A stretch of 64,000 nucleotides of DNA, from positions 62,001 through 126,000 of the forward strand of contig NZ_WWEN01000005.1 of assembly GCF_009857745.1 (NCBI RefSeq), read 5' to 3'. Each line of letters opens with the position of its first letter. Position 1 is the stretch's first letter. A program made the translations under genes and the position numbers. This document shows, one piece after another, positions 26,385-34,522 of the stretch. A model generated the notes under the pieces. It searched no databases. It worked only from the letters and a program-made list of their open reading frames with translations, and was not told the DNA's origin. Origin of the DNA: Thalassovita mangrovi (GTDB lineage Bacteria > Pseudomonadota > Alphaproteobacteria > Rhodobacterales > Rhodobacteraceae).

Positions 26385-26647
26385 CCGGCTTCACCCTCCC
26401 CATCCCGGTGATCGAAACCGAACGGCTGATCCTGCGCGGTCAGAAGGAAAGCGACCTCGACGCGCTGGCCGCACGCGACTACGGCGCGCGCCATTTCGGC
26501 CTGACCGCCCCGATCAGCTACATCGTGCCCGACAACGCGCGGTCCAAGGCATTGGCCGAACGGCTGGGTGCGCGGTTCGAACGCGAGGGCGCGGTGATGG
26601 GCCATGCCTGCCACGTCTACCGCCACCCGAAAGCGGAGGCGGTCTGA
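26381..26647 (+). pseudogene. Core-deleted GNAT paralogue 3 of 4 (88 aa)
   Basis: The frame keeps the family's N-terminus (PVIETERLILRGQKESDLDAL) and C-terminus (ARSKALAERLGARFE, VYRHPK) but lacks roughly 90 residues in between, including the acetyl-CoA-binding G-x-G-x-A loop. The join is in frame, between ARHFGLTAP and ISYIVPDNARS. The protein cannot be an acetyltransferase by itself, although it is still in a coupled start-stop arrangement with both neighbours (GTG/ATG overlap at 26381, TGATG at 26645). It may be a decaying duplicate or a small protein with a new role. Confidence 0.75.
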
Positions 26648-27249
26648 TGTCGGTGAACATCCCCACCCTGGAAACCAAGCGCCTGGTCCTGCGCGGCCCC
26701 GAGCCGCAGGATTACCCGAATTTCAAATCGACCTTCACCAGCTACCGCGCCCGGTTCATGGGCGGGCCGCTGAACGATTATGAAACCTGGATGCTCTACG
26801 CCGCCGAAATCGGCCATTGGCAGATCCGCGGCTACGGCATGTGGATGATCCACGACAAGCAGACCGACAAGCCGCTGGGCATGGCGGGTGGCTGGAAACC
26901 GGCGAAATGGCCGGAACCGGAACTGGCCTGGATCATCTGGCCGGAAACCGCCGGGCGCGGCTATGCGCTGGAAGCGACCGACGCGGCCCGCAAATACCTC
27001 TACAATACGCTTGGCTGGGAAACCGCGGTGTCCTATCTGGACCCCAAGAACCTCGATTCGATCCGGCTGGCCGAACGTCTGGGCGCCAAGAAGGACGCGC
27101 AGGCGGCCACCGTCGACGGCCATGACGTGGTCTATCGCCACCCCTCGCCGGCGCAGCTGAAGGACACCCAGATTTCCCACGGCATCGCGATGGAAATCGC
27201 AAATTACGCCGACCCGCTTTTCAAACCGAAAGGATTTGCCCTTGACTGA
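26647..27249 (+). CDS. GNAT N-acetyltransferase 4 of 4
   Basis: The 200-residue product is a full-length paralogue: IPTLETKRLVLRGPEPQDY, EPELAWIIWPETAGRGYALEATDAARKY with the acetyl-CoA loop GRGYA, IRLAERLGAKKDAQA and YRHPSP, plus a C-terminal extension of about 30 residues not present in the others. ATG 26647 overlaps the previous stop (TGATG). Its end overlaps the chorismate mutase start region by 8 bases. Confidence 0.88.
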   Translation: MSVNIPTLETKRLVLRGPEPQDYPNFKSTFTSYRARFMGGPLNDYETWMLYAAEIGHWQIRGYGMWMIHDKQTDKPLGMAGGWKPAKWPEPELAWIIWPETAGRGYALEATDAARKYLYNTLGWETAVSYLDPKNLDSIRLAERLGAKKDAQAATVDGHDVVYRHPSPAQLKDTQISHGIAMEIANYADPLFKPKGFALD

Positions 27250-27538
27250 CGCCGCTACCCGCGCCGCGGAGCTCCTCAAGGAACACCGCGAAAGCATCGA
27301 CCGGCTGGATGCGATCCTCGTCTATACCCTGGGCGAGCGGTTCAAGCACACCCAGGCGGTGGGCCGTCTCAAGGCCGAACACGACCTTCCCCCGTCCGAT
27401 CCGGCCCGCGAGGCCACCCAGATCGCACGGCTTGAAGATTTGGCGAAACAGGCTGACCTGGACCCTGATTTCGCCAAGAAGTTTCTGAACTTCATCATCG
27501 CTGAAGTCATTCAGCACCATAAGAAACATCAGGAATAA
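27242..27538 (+). CDS. Chorismate mutase, AroQ type
   Basis: The 98-residue helical protein has the AroQ pattern: [53 protein letters not shown], with R (of REA-like position), K of the LKAEH helix and the later helix [15 protein letters not shown]. It converts chorismate to prephenate. TTG at 27242 is preferred because AAAGGA lies 7 bases upstream; the TTG six bases earlier leaves no spacing. It is a stand-alone mutase; prephenate dehydratase is encoded separately at 15552. It overlaps the end of the fourth GNAT gene. Confidence 0.9.
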   Translation: MTDAATRAAELLKEHRESIDRLDAILVYTLGERFKHTQAVGRLKAEHDLPPSDPAREATQIARLEDLAKQADLDPDFAKKFLNFIIAEVIQHHKKHQE

Positions 27539-27579
27539 CCGGCTCCGGCCGGTCAACGCCATCTGAAGGAGAAAACAAA

Positions 27580-27969
27580 ATGGCTATGAAAATCCGTCTG
27601 GCCCGTGGTGGGTCGAAAAAGCGTCCGTTCTACCGTGTTGTCGCAGCCGACTCGCGCATGCCGCGCGACGGCCGCTTCATCGAGAAGCTGGGCACCTACA
27701 ACCCGCTGCTGCCGAAAGACAGCGAAGAGCGCGTGAAGCTGGACATGGAACGCGTTCAGTACTGGCTGGACCAGGGCGCACAGCCGACCGACCGTGTTGC
27801 ACGCTTCCTGGAAGCCGCCGGCACCCTGGCGAAAACCGAGCGCAACAACCCCAAGAAAGCCGTCCCCGGCAAGAAAGCCCAGGACCGCGCTGAAGAAAAA
27901 GCAGCCAAGGCCGCAGAAGCAGCCGAAGCAGCAGCAGCCCCCGCCGAAGAAGCAGCGGCTGAAGAGTAA
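27580..27969 (+). CDS. rpsP: 30S ribosomal protein S16
   Basis: The first 80 residues are canonical S16 ([45 protein letters not shown]). The tail after about residue 83 is a low-complexity Ala/Lys/Glu extension ([19 protein letters not shown]...), common in alphaproteobacterial S16. GAAGGAG box at 27565 precedes the ATG. First ribosomal gene of the rpsP-rimM-trmD-rplS set, here interrupted by bluB and a sulfotransferase gene. Confidence 0.97.
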   Translation: MAMKIRLARGGSKKRPFYRVVAADSRMPRDGRFIEKLGTYNPLLPKDSEERVKLDMERVQYWLDQGAQPTDRVARFLEAAGTLAKTERNNPKKAVPGKKAQDRAEEKAAKAAEAAEAAAAPAEEAAAEE

Positions 27970-27986
27970 GCAAGGGGAGCGTTGGA

Positions 27987-28616
27987 ATGCAGGCCTTCCC
28001 GTCTTCTTTCCAACGCGATCTTGCCGATCTGATGCGGTGGCGGCGCGACGTGCGCCGCTTCCGTACAGATCCCGTGGACGAGACATTGCTGCGGCAATGC
28101 TTTGAAGCGTTTCTGATGGCCCCTTCGGTGGGGCTGTCGGAACCCTGGCGGGTGATCCGGGTGCAAAGCGATGCCGCCCGACACGCCGCGCTTGAGAATT
28201 TCAAAACCGCTAATGCCGATGCCCTCGCGGGCTATGACGGCGACAAGGCGCGGCTTTACGCCGGGCTGAAACTGACCGGGATGGAAAACGCCCCGGTGCA
28301 GCTGGCGGTGTTCTGCGACGATTGCACCGGCAAGGGATCGGGGCTGGGCGCCGCGACCATGCCGGAAACCCGGCGCTATTCCGTCGTCTCGGCCATCAAC
28401 CTGTTCTGGCTCGCCGCCCGGGCGCGCGGCATCGGCGTGGGCTGGGTGTCGATCCTCGACCCCGAACAGCTCTGCCGCGACCTTGACGCGCCGCAGAACT
28501 GGACGCTGGTCGGCTACCTCTGCGTCGGCTGGCCCGAGGAAATGAGCGACACGCCGGAACTGGAACGCGCCGGATGGGACGCGCGGCGTGGCCATCTGCC
28601 GGTCGAGGACCGCTGA
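27987..28616 (+). CDS. bluB: 5,6-dimethylbenzimidazole synthase (BluB)
   Basis: BluB fragments FMNH2 with oxygen to make the lower ligand of vitamin B12. The 209-residue nitroreductase-like product has the flavin contacts [28 protein letters not shown] and the C-terminal [18 protein letters not shown] typical of BluB. AAGGGGAG lies before the ATG, 17 bases after rpsP, suggesting co-transcription. It is an uncommon insertion between rpsP and rimM. Confidence 0.93.
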   Translation: MQAFPSSFQRDLADLMRWRRDVRRFRTDPVDETLLRQCFEAFLMAPSVGLSEPWRVIRVQSDAARHAALENFKTANADALAGYDGDKARLYAGLKLTGMENAPVQLAVFCDDCTGKGSGLGAATMPETRRYSVVSAINLFWLAARARGIGVGWVSILDPEQLCRDLDAPQNWTLVGYLCVGWPEEMSDTPELERAGWDARRGHLPVEDR

Positions 28617-28890
28617 AGGTAAGCCCTGGCACAACATAGGGCAGTGCCCGACCGCGGGTGGGTGCGCAAACCTGTATGGCTGCCCCTTTATCCATCCGAC
28701 CACTTCCTGCGTTGCTGTATCGCATAGACCTCACCGAAGCGCCCGCCCGTGTGGGCGGTCGGGCGCTGCCCGGCGGCGCAAGCGCCGCGGTTCGGGCCGG
28801 GAACCAAATCCGACACCCCGCAACACCCGAATTGCCCCCGCCCATCCAAAGCGCTATCACCATAGCGAAACGGCAAAGGACCCCCGAAGC
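28617..28890. other. bluB-rimM intergenic region (274 bp)
   Basis: No supportable gene is seen here. It contains GC-rich hairpins around 28741-28764 and a REP-like element at 28761-28797. A promoter for rimM may lie here, but no clear -35/-10 pair could be chosen. Confidence 0.6.
28761..28797. repeat. REP-like element, divergent copy 3
   Basis: GGGCGCTG-CCCGGCGG then CGCAAGCGCCGCGG and TTCGGGCC, clearly related to the elements at 8676-8713 and 31074-31110 with one deletion in the left arm. The arms GGGC...GGCCC can fold together. Confidence 0.5.
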
Positions 28891-29409
28891 ATGGATAATC
28901 CTGACGAACTGATCTGTGTCGGTGCCATCGCGGGCGCTTACGGCGTGCATGGCGAAGTGCGGCTGAAAAGCTATACCGCCGATCCCGAGGCGATCGAGGA
29001 TTACAATCCCCTGACCACCGAAGACGGCAGCCGCAGCTTCGATGTCGGCATCATCCGCCCGATCAAGAACGGCCTGTCGGTGCGCCTGTCCTCCGTCACC
29101 AGCAAGGAAGAGGCCGACGCGCTGAAAGGCGTGAAACTCTACGTGCCGCGCAACCGCCTGCCCTCGCTGCCCGATGACGAATTCTACCACGCCGACCTGA
29201 TCGGGCTGGAGGTGTTCGACACCGGCGGCACGAAACTCGGCACGGTGAAATCGGTGATGAACCACGGCGCGGGCGATCTGCTGGAAATCCACGGGCCGGG
29301 GCTGAAGGCGACCGTGCTGTTGCCCTTCACCCTTGATGCGGTGCCGACCGTCGATCTGGACAAGGGCCGGATCGTCGCCGACCCGCCCGAAGGCCTGTTC
29401 CCCGAATGA
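28891..29409 (+). CDS. rimM: Ribosome maturation factor RimM
   Basis: The 172-residue product begins [22 protein letters not shown], the canonical RimM N-domain, and has the PRC-barrel domain after about residue 90 ([16 protein letters not shown]). RimM assists 30S maturation with S19. ATG 28891 is the first Met that starts the conserved segment. It overlaps the next gene by 4 bases (ATGA). Confidence 0.95.
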   Translation: MDNPDELICVGAIAGAYGVHGEVRLKSYTADPEAIEDYNPLTTEDGSRSFDVGIIRPIKNGLSVRLSSVTSKEEADALKGVKLYVPRNRLPSLPDDEFYHADLIGLEVFDTGGTKLGTVKSVMNHGAGDLLEIHGPGLKATVLLPFTLDAVPTVDLDKGRIVADPPEGLFPE

Positions 29410-30245
29410 CGCGGGTGATCGTCCATGCCGGGTTTCACAAAACCGGCACGACAAGCCTGCAGCAGCAGCTGATCCGCCTGCGCAAACCGCTGAGCCCCTA
29501 CCTGAGCTATTACGGCAAGGACGATTTCCTCGCCGCCGGGACCCATGCCCGCAAATACGCCCAGAAACCCTTCTGGTGGCGCCGGATCATGTTCCGCCGC
29601 GCCTTCCGCCGCTTCCTGGCGGGCATTCCCGACGATCCTGTGATCTTCCTGTCGCGCGAAACGCTGGCGGGCACCATGCCGGGGCATCGCGACTGGCGCG
29701 GCCGGGTGATTTCCGATTACGCCCATTCCGCCGTGCCGGTGGGGCGCGAAATCATCCGCGAATTGCGCCGCCGCTTTGGCCCCGACGTGCAGATCGAATT
29801 CCTGCTGACCACCCGGGCCGCCGACAAGTGGCTGCGCTCGGTCTATGGCCATCTGCTGCGCTCGATCCACCTGACCGAAAGCTTTGAGGACTTCACCGCG
29901 CAATTCCCCGGCCTGCCCAATCCGACGGCCGAGGCCCACCGCATCGCCAGCGCCCTGCGCCCCTGCAAGACCCATATCCTGGCGCTGGAGGATTACGCCG
30001 ACACCCGCCACGGCCCGGCCGGGATGGTGCTGGACCTGGCGGGCGTGCCCGGCGCGGTGCAGGATGCCCTGCCCGCCGCGAACCGGCAGAATGTCGGCCA
30101 GTCGCCACAGATGGAGGCGGAGTTCCTCAGCCTCAACCGCTCAGGCAAGCCCAAGGCCGAGCTGCGTCGCACCAAAGAAGAAATGCTGGCGCAGTATCGC
30201 GGCGCGGTAAAACGGGGACTGTCCGAAACCGCGCGAAACGGGTAA
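29406..30245 (+). CDS. Sulfotransferase-family protein
   Basis: The 279-residue product begins [22 protein letters not shown], the PAPS 5'-phosphosulfate-binding loop of sulfotransferases, and has the later segment [11 protein letters not shown] and [18 protein letters not shown], matching the 3'-phosphate-binding region. It would transfer sulfate to a saccharide, lipid or other acceptor. The gene overlaps rimM and precedes trmD by 10 bases, so it is carried inside the translation operon, which is unusual. No polysaccharide genes are next to it. Confidence 0.75.
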   Translation: MTRVIVHAGFHKTGTTSLQQQLIRLRKPLSPYLSYYGKDDFLAAGTHARKYAQKPFWWRRIMFRRAFRRFLAGIPDDPVIFLSRETLAGTMPGHRDWRGRVISDYAHSAVPVGREIIRELRRRFGPDVQIEFLLTTRAADKWLRSVYGHLLRSIHLTESFEDFTAQFPGLPNPTAEAHRIASALRPCKTHILALEDYADTRHGPAGMVLDLAGVPGAVQDALPAANRQNVGQSPQMEAEFLSLNRSGKPKAELRRTKEEMLAQYRGAVKRGLSETARNG

Positions 30246-30255
30246 GAGGCCCGCC

Positions 30256-31056
30256 ATGACCGACCAACCCAAATCATACGGCCGCAAATCCATCCGGCTG
30301 TCGCTGAAACCGCAGGAACTGATGACCCACAACCCGACCCTGGCCGGGGTCTGGACCGCGCGGATCATCACCCTGTTCCCGCAGGCCTTCCCGGGCGTGC
30401 TGGGCGAAAGCCTGACCGGCAAGGCGCTGAAGGACGGCAAGTGGCAGCTGGAAACCACCGATCTGCGCGACTACGGAATCGGCAAGCACCGCAATGTCGA
30501 TGACACCCCGGCAGGCGGCGGCGCCGGCATGGTGCTGCGCGCCGACGTGTTGGGCAACGCGATCGACCACGCGATGAAGGGCACCCGCGGGCGCTGGCCG
30601 CTGGTCTACCTGTCCCCGCGCGGCCGCCGCTTCGATCAGGCGATGGCGCGGAACTGGTCTGAATGCGATGGCGTGACGATGCTGTGCGGCCGGTTCGAAG
30701 GGGTCGATCAGCGGGTGCTGGACCACTACGACATCCAGGAGGTCTCCTTGGGCGATTTCGTCCTGACCGGCGGCGAGATCGCGGCGCAGGCGATGATCGA
30801 CGCCACGGTGCGGCTGCTGCCCTCGGTGCTGGGCAATGCCGAAAGCATCGAGGAGGAAAGCCACTCCAACGGATTGCTGGAACATCCGCAATATACCCGT
30901 CCCGCCGAATGGAAGGGGATGGAAATCCCCGAGGTGCTGATGTCCGGCCATCACGGCAAGATCGAGCAATGGCGCCACGAGATGTCCGAGGCGCTGACGC
31001 AGCAACGCCGCCCCGACATGTGGGATGCCTATTGCAAGAAGCGCGGCGAGAGCTGA
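30256..31056 (+). CDS. trmD: tRNA (guanine-N1)-methyltransferase TrmD
   Basis: TrmD methylates G37 of tRNAs using a trefoil-knot SPOUT fold. The 266-residue product includes TPAGGGAGMVLRADVL, VYLSPRGRRFDQAMA, LCGRFEGVDQRVLDHYDIQEVSLGDFVLTGGE and the knot region, all typical. The first about 28 residues (KSYGRKSIRLSLKPQELMTHNPTLAG) extend beyond many TrmDs, but an alternative start at the internal MTHNP is possible. It follows the sulfotransferase gene. Confidence 0.95.
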   Translation: MTDQPKSYGRKSIRLSLKPQELMTHNPTLAGVWTARIITLFPQAFPGVLGESLTGKALKDGKWQLETTDLRDYGIGKHRNVDDTPAGGGAGMVLRADVLGNAIDHAMKGTRGRWPLVYLSPRGRRFDQAMARNWSECDGVTMLCGRFEGVDQRVLDHYDIQEVSLGDFVLTGGEIAAQAMIDATVRLLPSVLGNAESIEEESHSNGLLEHPQYTRPAEWKGMEIPEVLMSGHHGKIEQWRHEMSEALTQQRRPDMWDAYCKKRGES

Positions 31057-31073
31057 GGCTTCGCCCCGCCCCG

Positions 31074-31110
31074 GGCGCTGGCCCGGCGGTCTTCGGCCTT
31101 GTTCCGGGCC
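31074..31110. repeat. REP-like extragenic hairpin, copy 2
   Basis: GGCGCTGGCCCGGCG, GTCTTCGG, CCTTGTTCCGGGCC. The arms GGCCCGG and CCGGGCC fold together. It differs from 8676-8713 mainly in the loop. It lies after trmD and may mark the operon end. Confidence 0.7.
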
Positions 31111-31133
31111 CAGGGCTCAAACACCCCTTGTTT

Positions 31134-31152
31134 CTGCAACAAATTATTGCAG
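31134..31152. promoter_or_regulatory. Short inverted repeat before the DUF1508 gene
   Basis: CTGCAA-CAAATTA-TTGCAG, a perfect 6-bp inverted repeat 59 bases upstream of the GTG start. Could be an operator or part of the promoter; no regulator assigned. Confidence 0.25.
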
Positions 31153-31210
31153 CTCGCCCTTCGGTGGTGAATAGTCCGGAAAGACGACTTTCATTGAAGG
31201 AGATTGAGCA

Positions 31211-31549
31211 GTGGCTGGTAAATTCGAACTCTACAAAGACAAGGCCGGTGAATTCCGCTTCCGCCTGAAGGCGGGCAATGGCGAAATCATCCTGGCCAGC
31301 GAAGGCTACAAGCAGCGCGCCAGCGCCGAGAACGGCATCGAGTCGGTCAAGAAAAACGCCCCCGAAGACGCGCGTTACGAGCGCAAGGAAACCAAGTCGG
31401 GCAAGCACATGTTCAACCTGAAAGCCACCAACGGCCAGGTGATCGGCACCTCGGAAAGCTACGAAAGCGAAGCGGGCCGCGACAACGGCATCGAGTCGGT
31501 CAAGAAAAACGCCCCGGACGCCGACGTCAAAGACCTGACCGAAGACTGA
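31211..31549 (+). CDS. YegP-type protein, tandem DUF1508 repeats
   Basis: The 112-residue product is two DUF1508 units: residues 4-50 (KFELYKDKAGEFRFRLKAGN ... GIESVKKNAP) and 56-104 (ERKETKSGKHMFNLKATNGQ ... GIESVKKNAP), sharing the exact repeat GIESVKKNAP. The function is unknown; E. coli YegP is a small stress-linked protein of this type. GTG start with AAGGAG 8 bases upstream. Monocistronic, followed by a terminator. Confidence 0.85.
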   Translation: MAGKFELYKDKAGEFRFRLKAGNGEIILASEGYKQRASAENGIESVKKNAPEDARYERKETKSGKHMFNLKATNGQVIGTSESYESEAGRDNGIESVKKNAPDADVKDLTED

Positions 31550-31576
31550 TCCAAACCACCCTCAAAACCACCCCAG

Positions 31577-31604
31577 GGCCTTTCTGTCCAAGCGCAGAAA
31601 GGCC
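31577..31604 (+). terminator. Terminator of the DUF1508 gene
   Basis: GGCCTTTCTG (31577-31586), 8-nt loop, CAGAAAGGCC (31595-31604), followed by TTGATCCTTT. The stem end touches the next promoter candidate. Confidence 0.7.
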
Positions 31605-31633
31605 TTGATCCTTTCCCCCCCTGCCCCTATACA
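31605..31633 (+). promoter_or_regulatory. Putative sigma-70-type promoter for rplS-rpmE
   Basis: TTGATC (31605-31610), a 17-base spacer, TATACA (31628-31633). This is the best -35/-10 pair in front of rplS. Transcription from about 31640 would give a 5' leader of roughly 220 bases. Confidence 0.45.
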
Positions 31634-31857
31634 CCGCCCGTTCGCGGCCGGAATCGGCCTGCGGGCCATTCGGGTATTGTTCCGGCTGCTTCTTCGGCAT
31701 CCCTGACGGACGGACCCGATAGCGGAATAAGAAACACGACCTGATCTCTGGCGGGCGCCCCGGTAATCGGAACAGGCGGACCCGGTCGAAGGCCAAGAGC
31801 TCTGAGGACGGACATCACCTTTGCGGAGCAACCGCAAGCAAGATAGGAGAAGATCAG
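31634..31857 (+). other. Long 5' leader region of rplS
   Basis: No supportable ORF is present. It has several potential stems, including TTGCGG-AGCAA-CCGCAA at 31821-31837 just before the ribosome binding site, and two related segments around 31712 (GGACGGACCCGATAG) and 31773 (GGCGGACCCGGTCG). A regulatory RNA leader for autogenous control by L19 or L31 is possible but not shown. Confidence 0.35.
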
Positions 31858-32241
31858 ATGGATCTGATCGCACAGCTGGAGGCGGAACAAATCGCCGCCC
31901 TGGGGAAAACCATCCCCGATTTCAAAGCCGGTGACACCATCCGCGTCGGCTACAAGGTGACCGAAGGCGCGCGTACCCGTGTGCAGAACTACGAAGGTGT
32001 CTGCATCAGCCGTAAGAACGGTTCGGGCATTGCCGGTTCGTTCACCGTCCGCAAGATTTCCTTCGGCGAAGGCGTGGAACGTGTGTTCCCGCTCTACTCG
32101 ACCAACATCGAATCGATCGAAGTCGTCCGCCGTGGCCGCGTCCGTCGCGCCAAACTGTACTACCTGCGTTCGCGCCGCGGTAAATCCGCCCGTATCGCAG
32201 AGGTCGCCAACTACAAGCCCAAATCGGGCGCAGAAGCGTAA
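31858..32241 (+). CDS. rplS: 50S ribosomal protein L19
   Basis: The 127-residue product is a canonical L19 ([55 protein letters not shown]). GATAGGAG ribosome binding site. Near the end of the ffh-rpsP-rimM-trmD-rplS block, followed 11 bases later by rpmE. Confidence 0.97.
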   Translation: MDLIAQLEAEQIAALGKTIPDFKAGDTIRVGYKVTEGARTRVQNYEGVCISRKNGSGIAGSFTVRKISFGEGVERVFPLYSTNIESIEVVRRGRVRRAKLYYLRSRRGKSARIAEVANYKPKSGAEA

Positions 32242-32252
32242 GGAGCGGAGCG

Positions 32253-32474
32253 ATGAAAGCAGACATCCATCCCGACTACCACTTCATCGAAGTGAAAATG
32301 ACCGACGGCACGATCGTGACCATGCGCTCGACCTGGGGCGGCGAAGGCGACACCCTCGCTCTCGACATCGACCCGACCGTGCACCCCGCATGGACCGGTG
32401 GCTCCTCGCGCCTGCTGGACGCCGGCGGCCGCGTGTCGAAGTTCAAGAACAAATACGCAGGTCTGGGCTTCTGA
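32253..32474 (+). CDS. rpmE: 50S ribosomal protein L31, zinc-independent type
   Basis: The 73-residue product begins [20 protein letters not shown] and is a recognisable L31, but it lacks the C-x2-C/H zinc-binding cysteines of the C+ form. It is therefore of the C- type used under zinc limitation or throughout the genus. A strong terminator follows. Confidence 0.95.
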   Translation: MKADIHPDYHFIEVKMTDGTIVTMRSTWGGEGDTLALDIDPTVHPAWTGGSSRLLDAGGRVSKFKNKYAGLGF

Positions 32475-32495
32475 TCCCTTTCCTGATGGACAAAG

Positions 32496-32523
32496 AAAAG
32501 CCCCGCCAACCGGCGGGGCTTTT
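32496..32523 (+). terminator. Terminator after rpmE
   Basis: AAAAGCCCCGCC (32496-32507), loop AACC, GGCGGGGCTTTT (32512-32523) then TTTATT. Perfect 12-bp stem with T-run. Confidence 0.9.
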
Positions 32524-32551
32524 TTATTGGGGGTGAGGATTGCCGCCCGGT

Positions 32552-33874
32552 TCAGGCGGCCCGGCCCTCCGGCGTGAAATCCACCTCGGCAGCAGCATCG
32601 CCACCCTCATCCAGCGTCAGATCGAACGACACGCTCGACTGGGCGACCTTGCCCTCCACGCTATCGCCACCCTCATCCGTGCCATCGCATTCGATCTGAT
32701 CGATGCGGGCAATGGCGACATTCACCTGCTCCAGCCCCTCGGCCTGGCTCGTCGCGCCATCGGCGATATCGACCATCAGGTCGTTCAAATCCGATACCGA
32801 GGCGACGATGCGCGACAGCGCCTCGCCGGTTTCACCGACCAGCCCGACCCCCTCGGCCACCTGCTGCGACGAGGTGCCGACCAGGCCCCGGATCTGATGC
32901 GCCGCATCCGACGACCGCTGCGCCAGCTTGCGCACCTCGCTGGCGACCACCGCGAAACCGCGCCCGGCCTCACCGGCGCGCGCCGATTCCACCGCGGCGT
33001 TCAGCGCCAGAAGGTCGGTCTGCCGCGCGATATCGTCGATCACGTCCACGATGCTGACCACCTCGGCCGAAGATGCCTCGATCGCCTGCATGGCGGACCG
33101 GGTACGTTCGACCACCGCGCCGTTCTTGTCCGCATCGGCCTTGGCATTGGCCACCAGCACCTGCGCATTGGCCGCGTTTTCCGCCGCCGCGCTGGCGGCG
33201 CTGGCCACCTGTTCCACCGCAACCGCCGCACGCTGACCTTCGCGCCGGGTCCGATCCGCCGCCGCGATGGCCAGTTCACGCGCTTTTTCGGCCTCTTGCT
33301 GTGCCTTCACCGCCTCCGCCGCGCTCTGCGCCGCCTTGGCATGCGTTTGTTCGATCTCGCGCCGCGCCTTCTGGCTCAGGATCATCGACCACAGCAGCAC
33401 CGCGGCTTCGACCACCACGATCGCGGCGTGGAACAGCACCCGCTGAACGGTTTCGAAAAGCGTCGTTTCCGGGAACACCAGAACCGGCAGGAACACCCCC
33501 AGCAGAAGGTGATGCGCGGCGGTGACGACCACCGCCAGCAGCAGCGCCCGGACATCCGCCATGGTGGCGACGATGGCCAGCACGGCGAAAAAGGTCATAT
33601 GGGTGTCGATCTGCCAGCCATGCCCGGCAAACCCAGCCGTGAAGGCGATGGACTGACCGACCAGCGCCAGCGCCAGCACCATCGGCCGCGATTTCTGATC
33701 CACCCGCGCCGCGACAAGCGCCATCAGGCCGAAAATCACCGACGCCATCACCACGGTGGACAGAGGCCCGCCGACGACAAAGGCCGCGATGGGCGGAATG
33801 GGCGCCATGCCCAGGGTGACAAGGCGCACCATCTTGGTCGAACGCACGACGTCGCTTGAGAGTTCACTATTCAT
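32552..33874 (-). CDS. Methyl-accepting chemotaxis protein
   Basis: The 440-residue product has several hydrophobic segments within residues 20-195, without a large periplasmic sensor domain, then a coiled-coil region and the conserved signalling hairpin [44 protein letters not shown] around residues 320-365. Lacks an obvious C-terminal CheR-binding pentapeptide. It senses something near or within the membrane; the ligand is unknown. ATG 33874 follows a weak box. The upstream small gene (33883) is in the same direction and 8 bases away, suggesting an operon. Confidence 0.9.
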   Translation of the reverse strand: MNSELSSDVVRSTKMVRLVTLGMAPIPPIAAFVVGGPLSTVVMASVIFGLMALVAARVDQKSRPMVLALALVGQSIAFTAGFAGHGWQIDTHMTFFAVLAIVATMADVRALLLAVVVTAAHHLLLGVFLPVLVFPETTLFETVQRVLFHAAIVVVEAAVLLWSMILSQKARREIEQTHAKAAQSAAEAVKAQQEAEKARELAIAAADRTRREGQRAAVAVEQVASAASAAAENAANAQVLVANAKADADKNGAVVERTRSAMQAIEASSAEVVSIVDVIDDIARQTDLLALNAAVESARAGEAGRGFAVVASEVRKLAQRSSDAAHQIRGLVGTSSQQVAEGVGLVGETGEALSRIVASVSDLNDLMVDIADGATSQAEGLEQVNVAIARIDQIECDGTDEGGDSVEGKVAQSSVSFDLTLDEGGDAAAEVDFTPEGRAA

Positions 33875-33882
33875 TTTACCAT

Positions 33883-34185
33883 TTATCCCGATACACAGAA
33901 AAATCTGAAAGCACCCGGATCCAGCAGGAACCAGGCCCCGGCGGCCTTGAATGCATCCAGCGACGCCCCGGTTGCCATCACCGACAGCGGAGCATTCACC
34001 GGCGCAACGACCCATCCCCCCGCCTCGGCGACGATCGCTTCCGGTCCGCCCTTCCAGGGCGGGGCGATCACAAGAACCGCGGCATCTGCGTCATCGGGCG
34101 CGCCCAACGCGACAGCGGCGAATTCCGTGCCGAAACTTGCGATCAGGCCAATGGCCAACAGGGGAACAGGATGCACTCTAACCAT
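33883..34185 (-). CDS. Small putative exported protein upstream of chemotaxis gene
   Basis: The 100-residue product starts [22 protein letters not shown], a signal-like N-terminus, followed by a beta-alpha pattern [24 protein letters not shown] and [20 protein letters not shown]. Family unknown. The segment AVLVIAPPW and [11 protein letters not shown] recur in short hypothetical proteins of related bacteria by memory, which I cannot verify. It is 8 bases upstream of the chemotaxis protein gene and so probably in its operon. Confidence 0.6.
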   Translation of the reverse strand: MVRVHPVPLLAIGLIASFGTEFAAVALGAPDDADAAVLVIAPPWKGGPEAIVAEAGGWVVAPVNAPLSVMATGASLDAFKAAGAWFLLDPGAFRFFCVSG

Positions 34186-34522
34186 GTGATCAAATTTACC
34201 CCAGAATCGGGGCAAGTTTTCGCTGACATACGAATTCGCAACCTCTGCATCACTTAGTATACAATTGCATACTACTGATACTTTTATCCGCTTGACGCTA
34301 CGCAACCTTCATACACATACGACAAATTCAATGCGTTCAGAACGCCAGCGCTGCCGCCTGAACGTCAGGATCACCCGCAAGGCCGCAAGCCCTCTTCCAT
34401 ATTTCTGCAACAGATGCCATTGAAGCCGTCCAAACGGATCAACAAGGCTTTGCAAATAACCGCCGCCACCATATCCTGTGGCAAAGCGGCCGGAACAAGG
34501 CAGGTATAGGGGAAATCTTTCA
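34186..34522. other. mipZ upstream region (337 bp)
   Basis: AT-rich relative to its surroundings, with a palindrome at 34256-34273. No gene was supported; the reverse-strand ORF overlapping mipZ is not convincing. Confidence 0.5.
34256..34273. promoter_or_regulatory. Near-perfect palindrome, possible operator
   Basis: AGTATACAA-TTGCATACT: arms are inverted copies with one mismatch. Its AT-rich setting upstream of two divergent transcripts suggests an operator, but no regulator gene lies next to it. Confidence 0.35.

Noticed and set aside
28658-28912. 84-codon frame overlapping the rimM start
   Set aside because: Lies over a repeat-rich gap, has no motif and conflicts with rimM.
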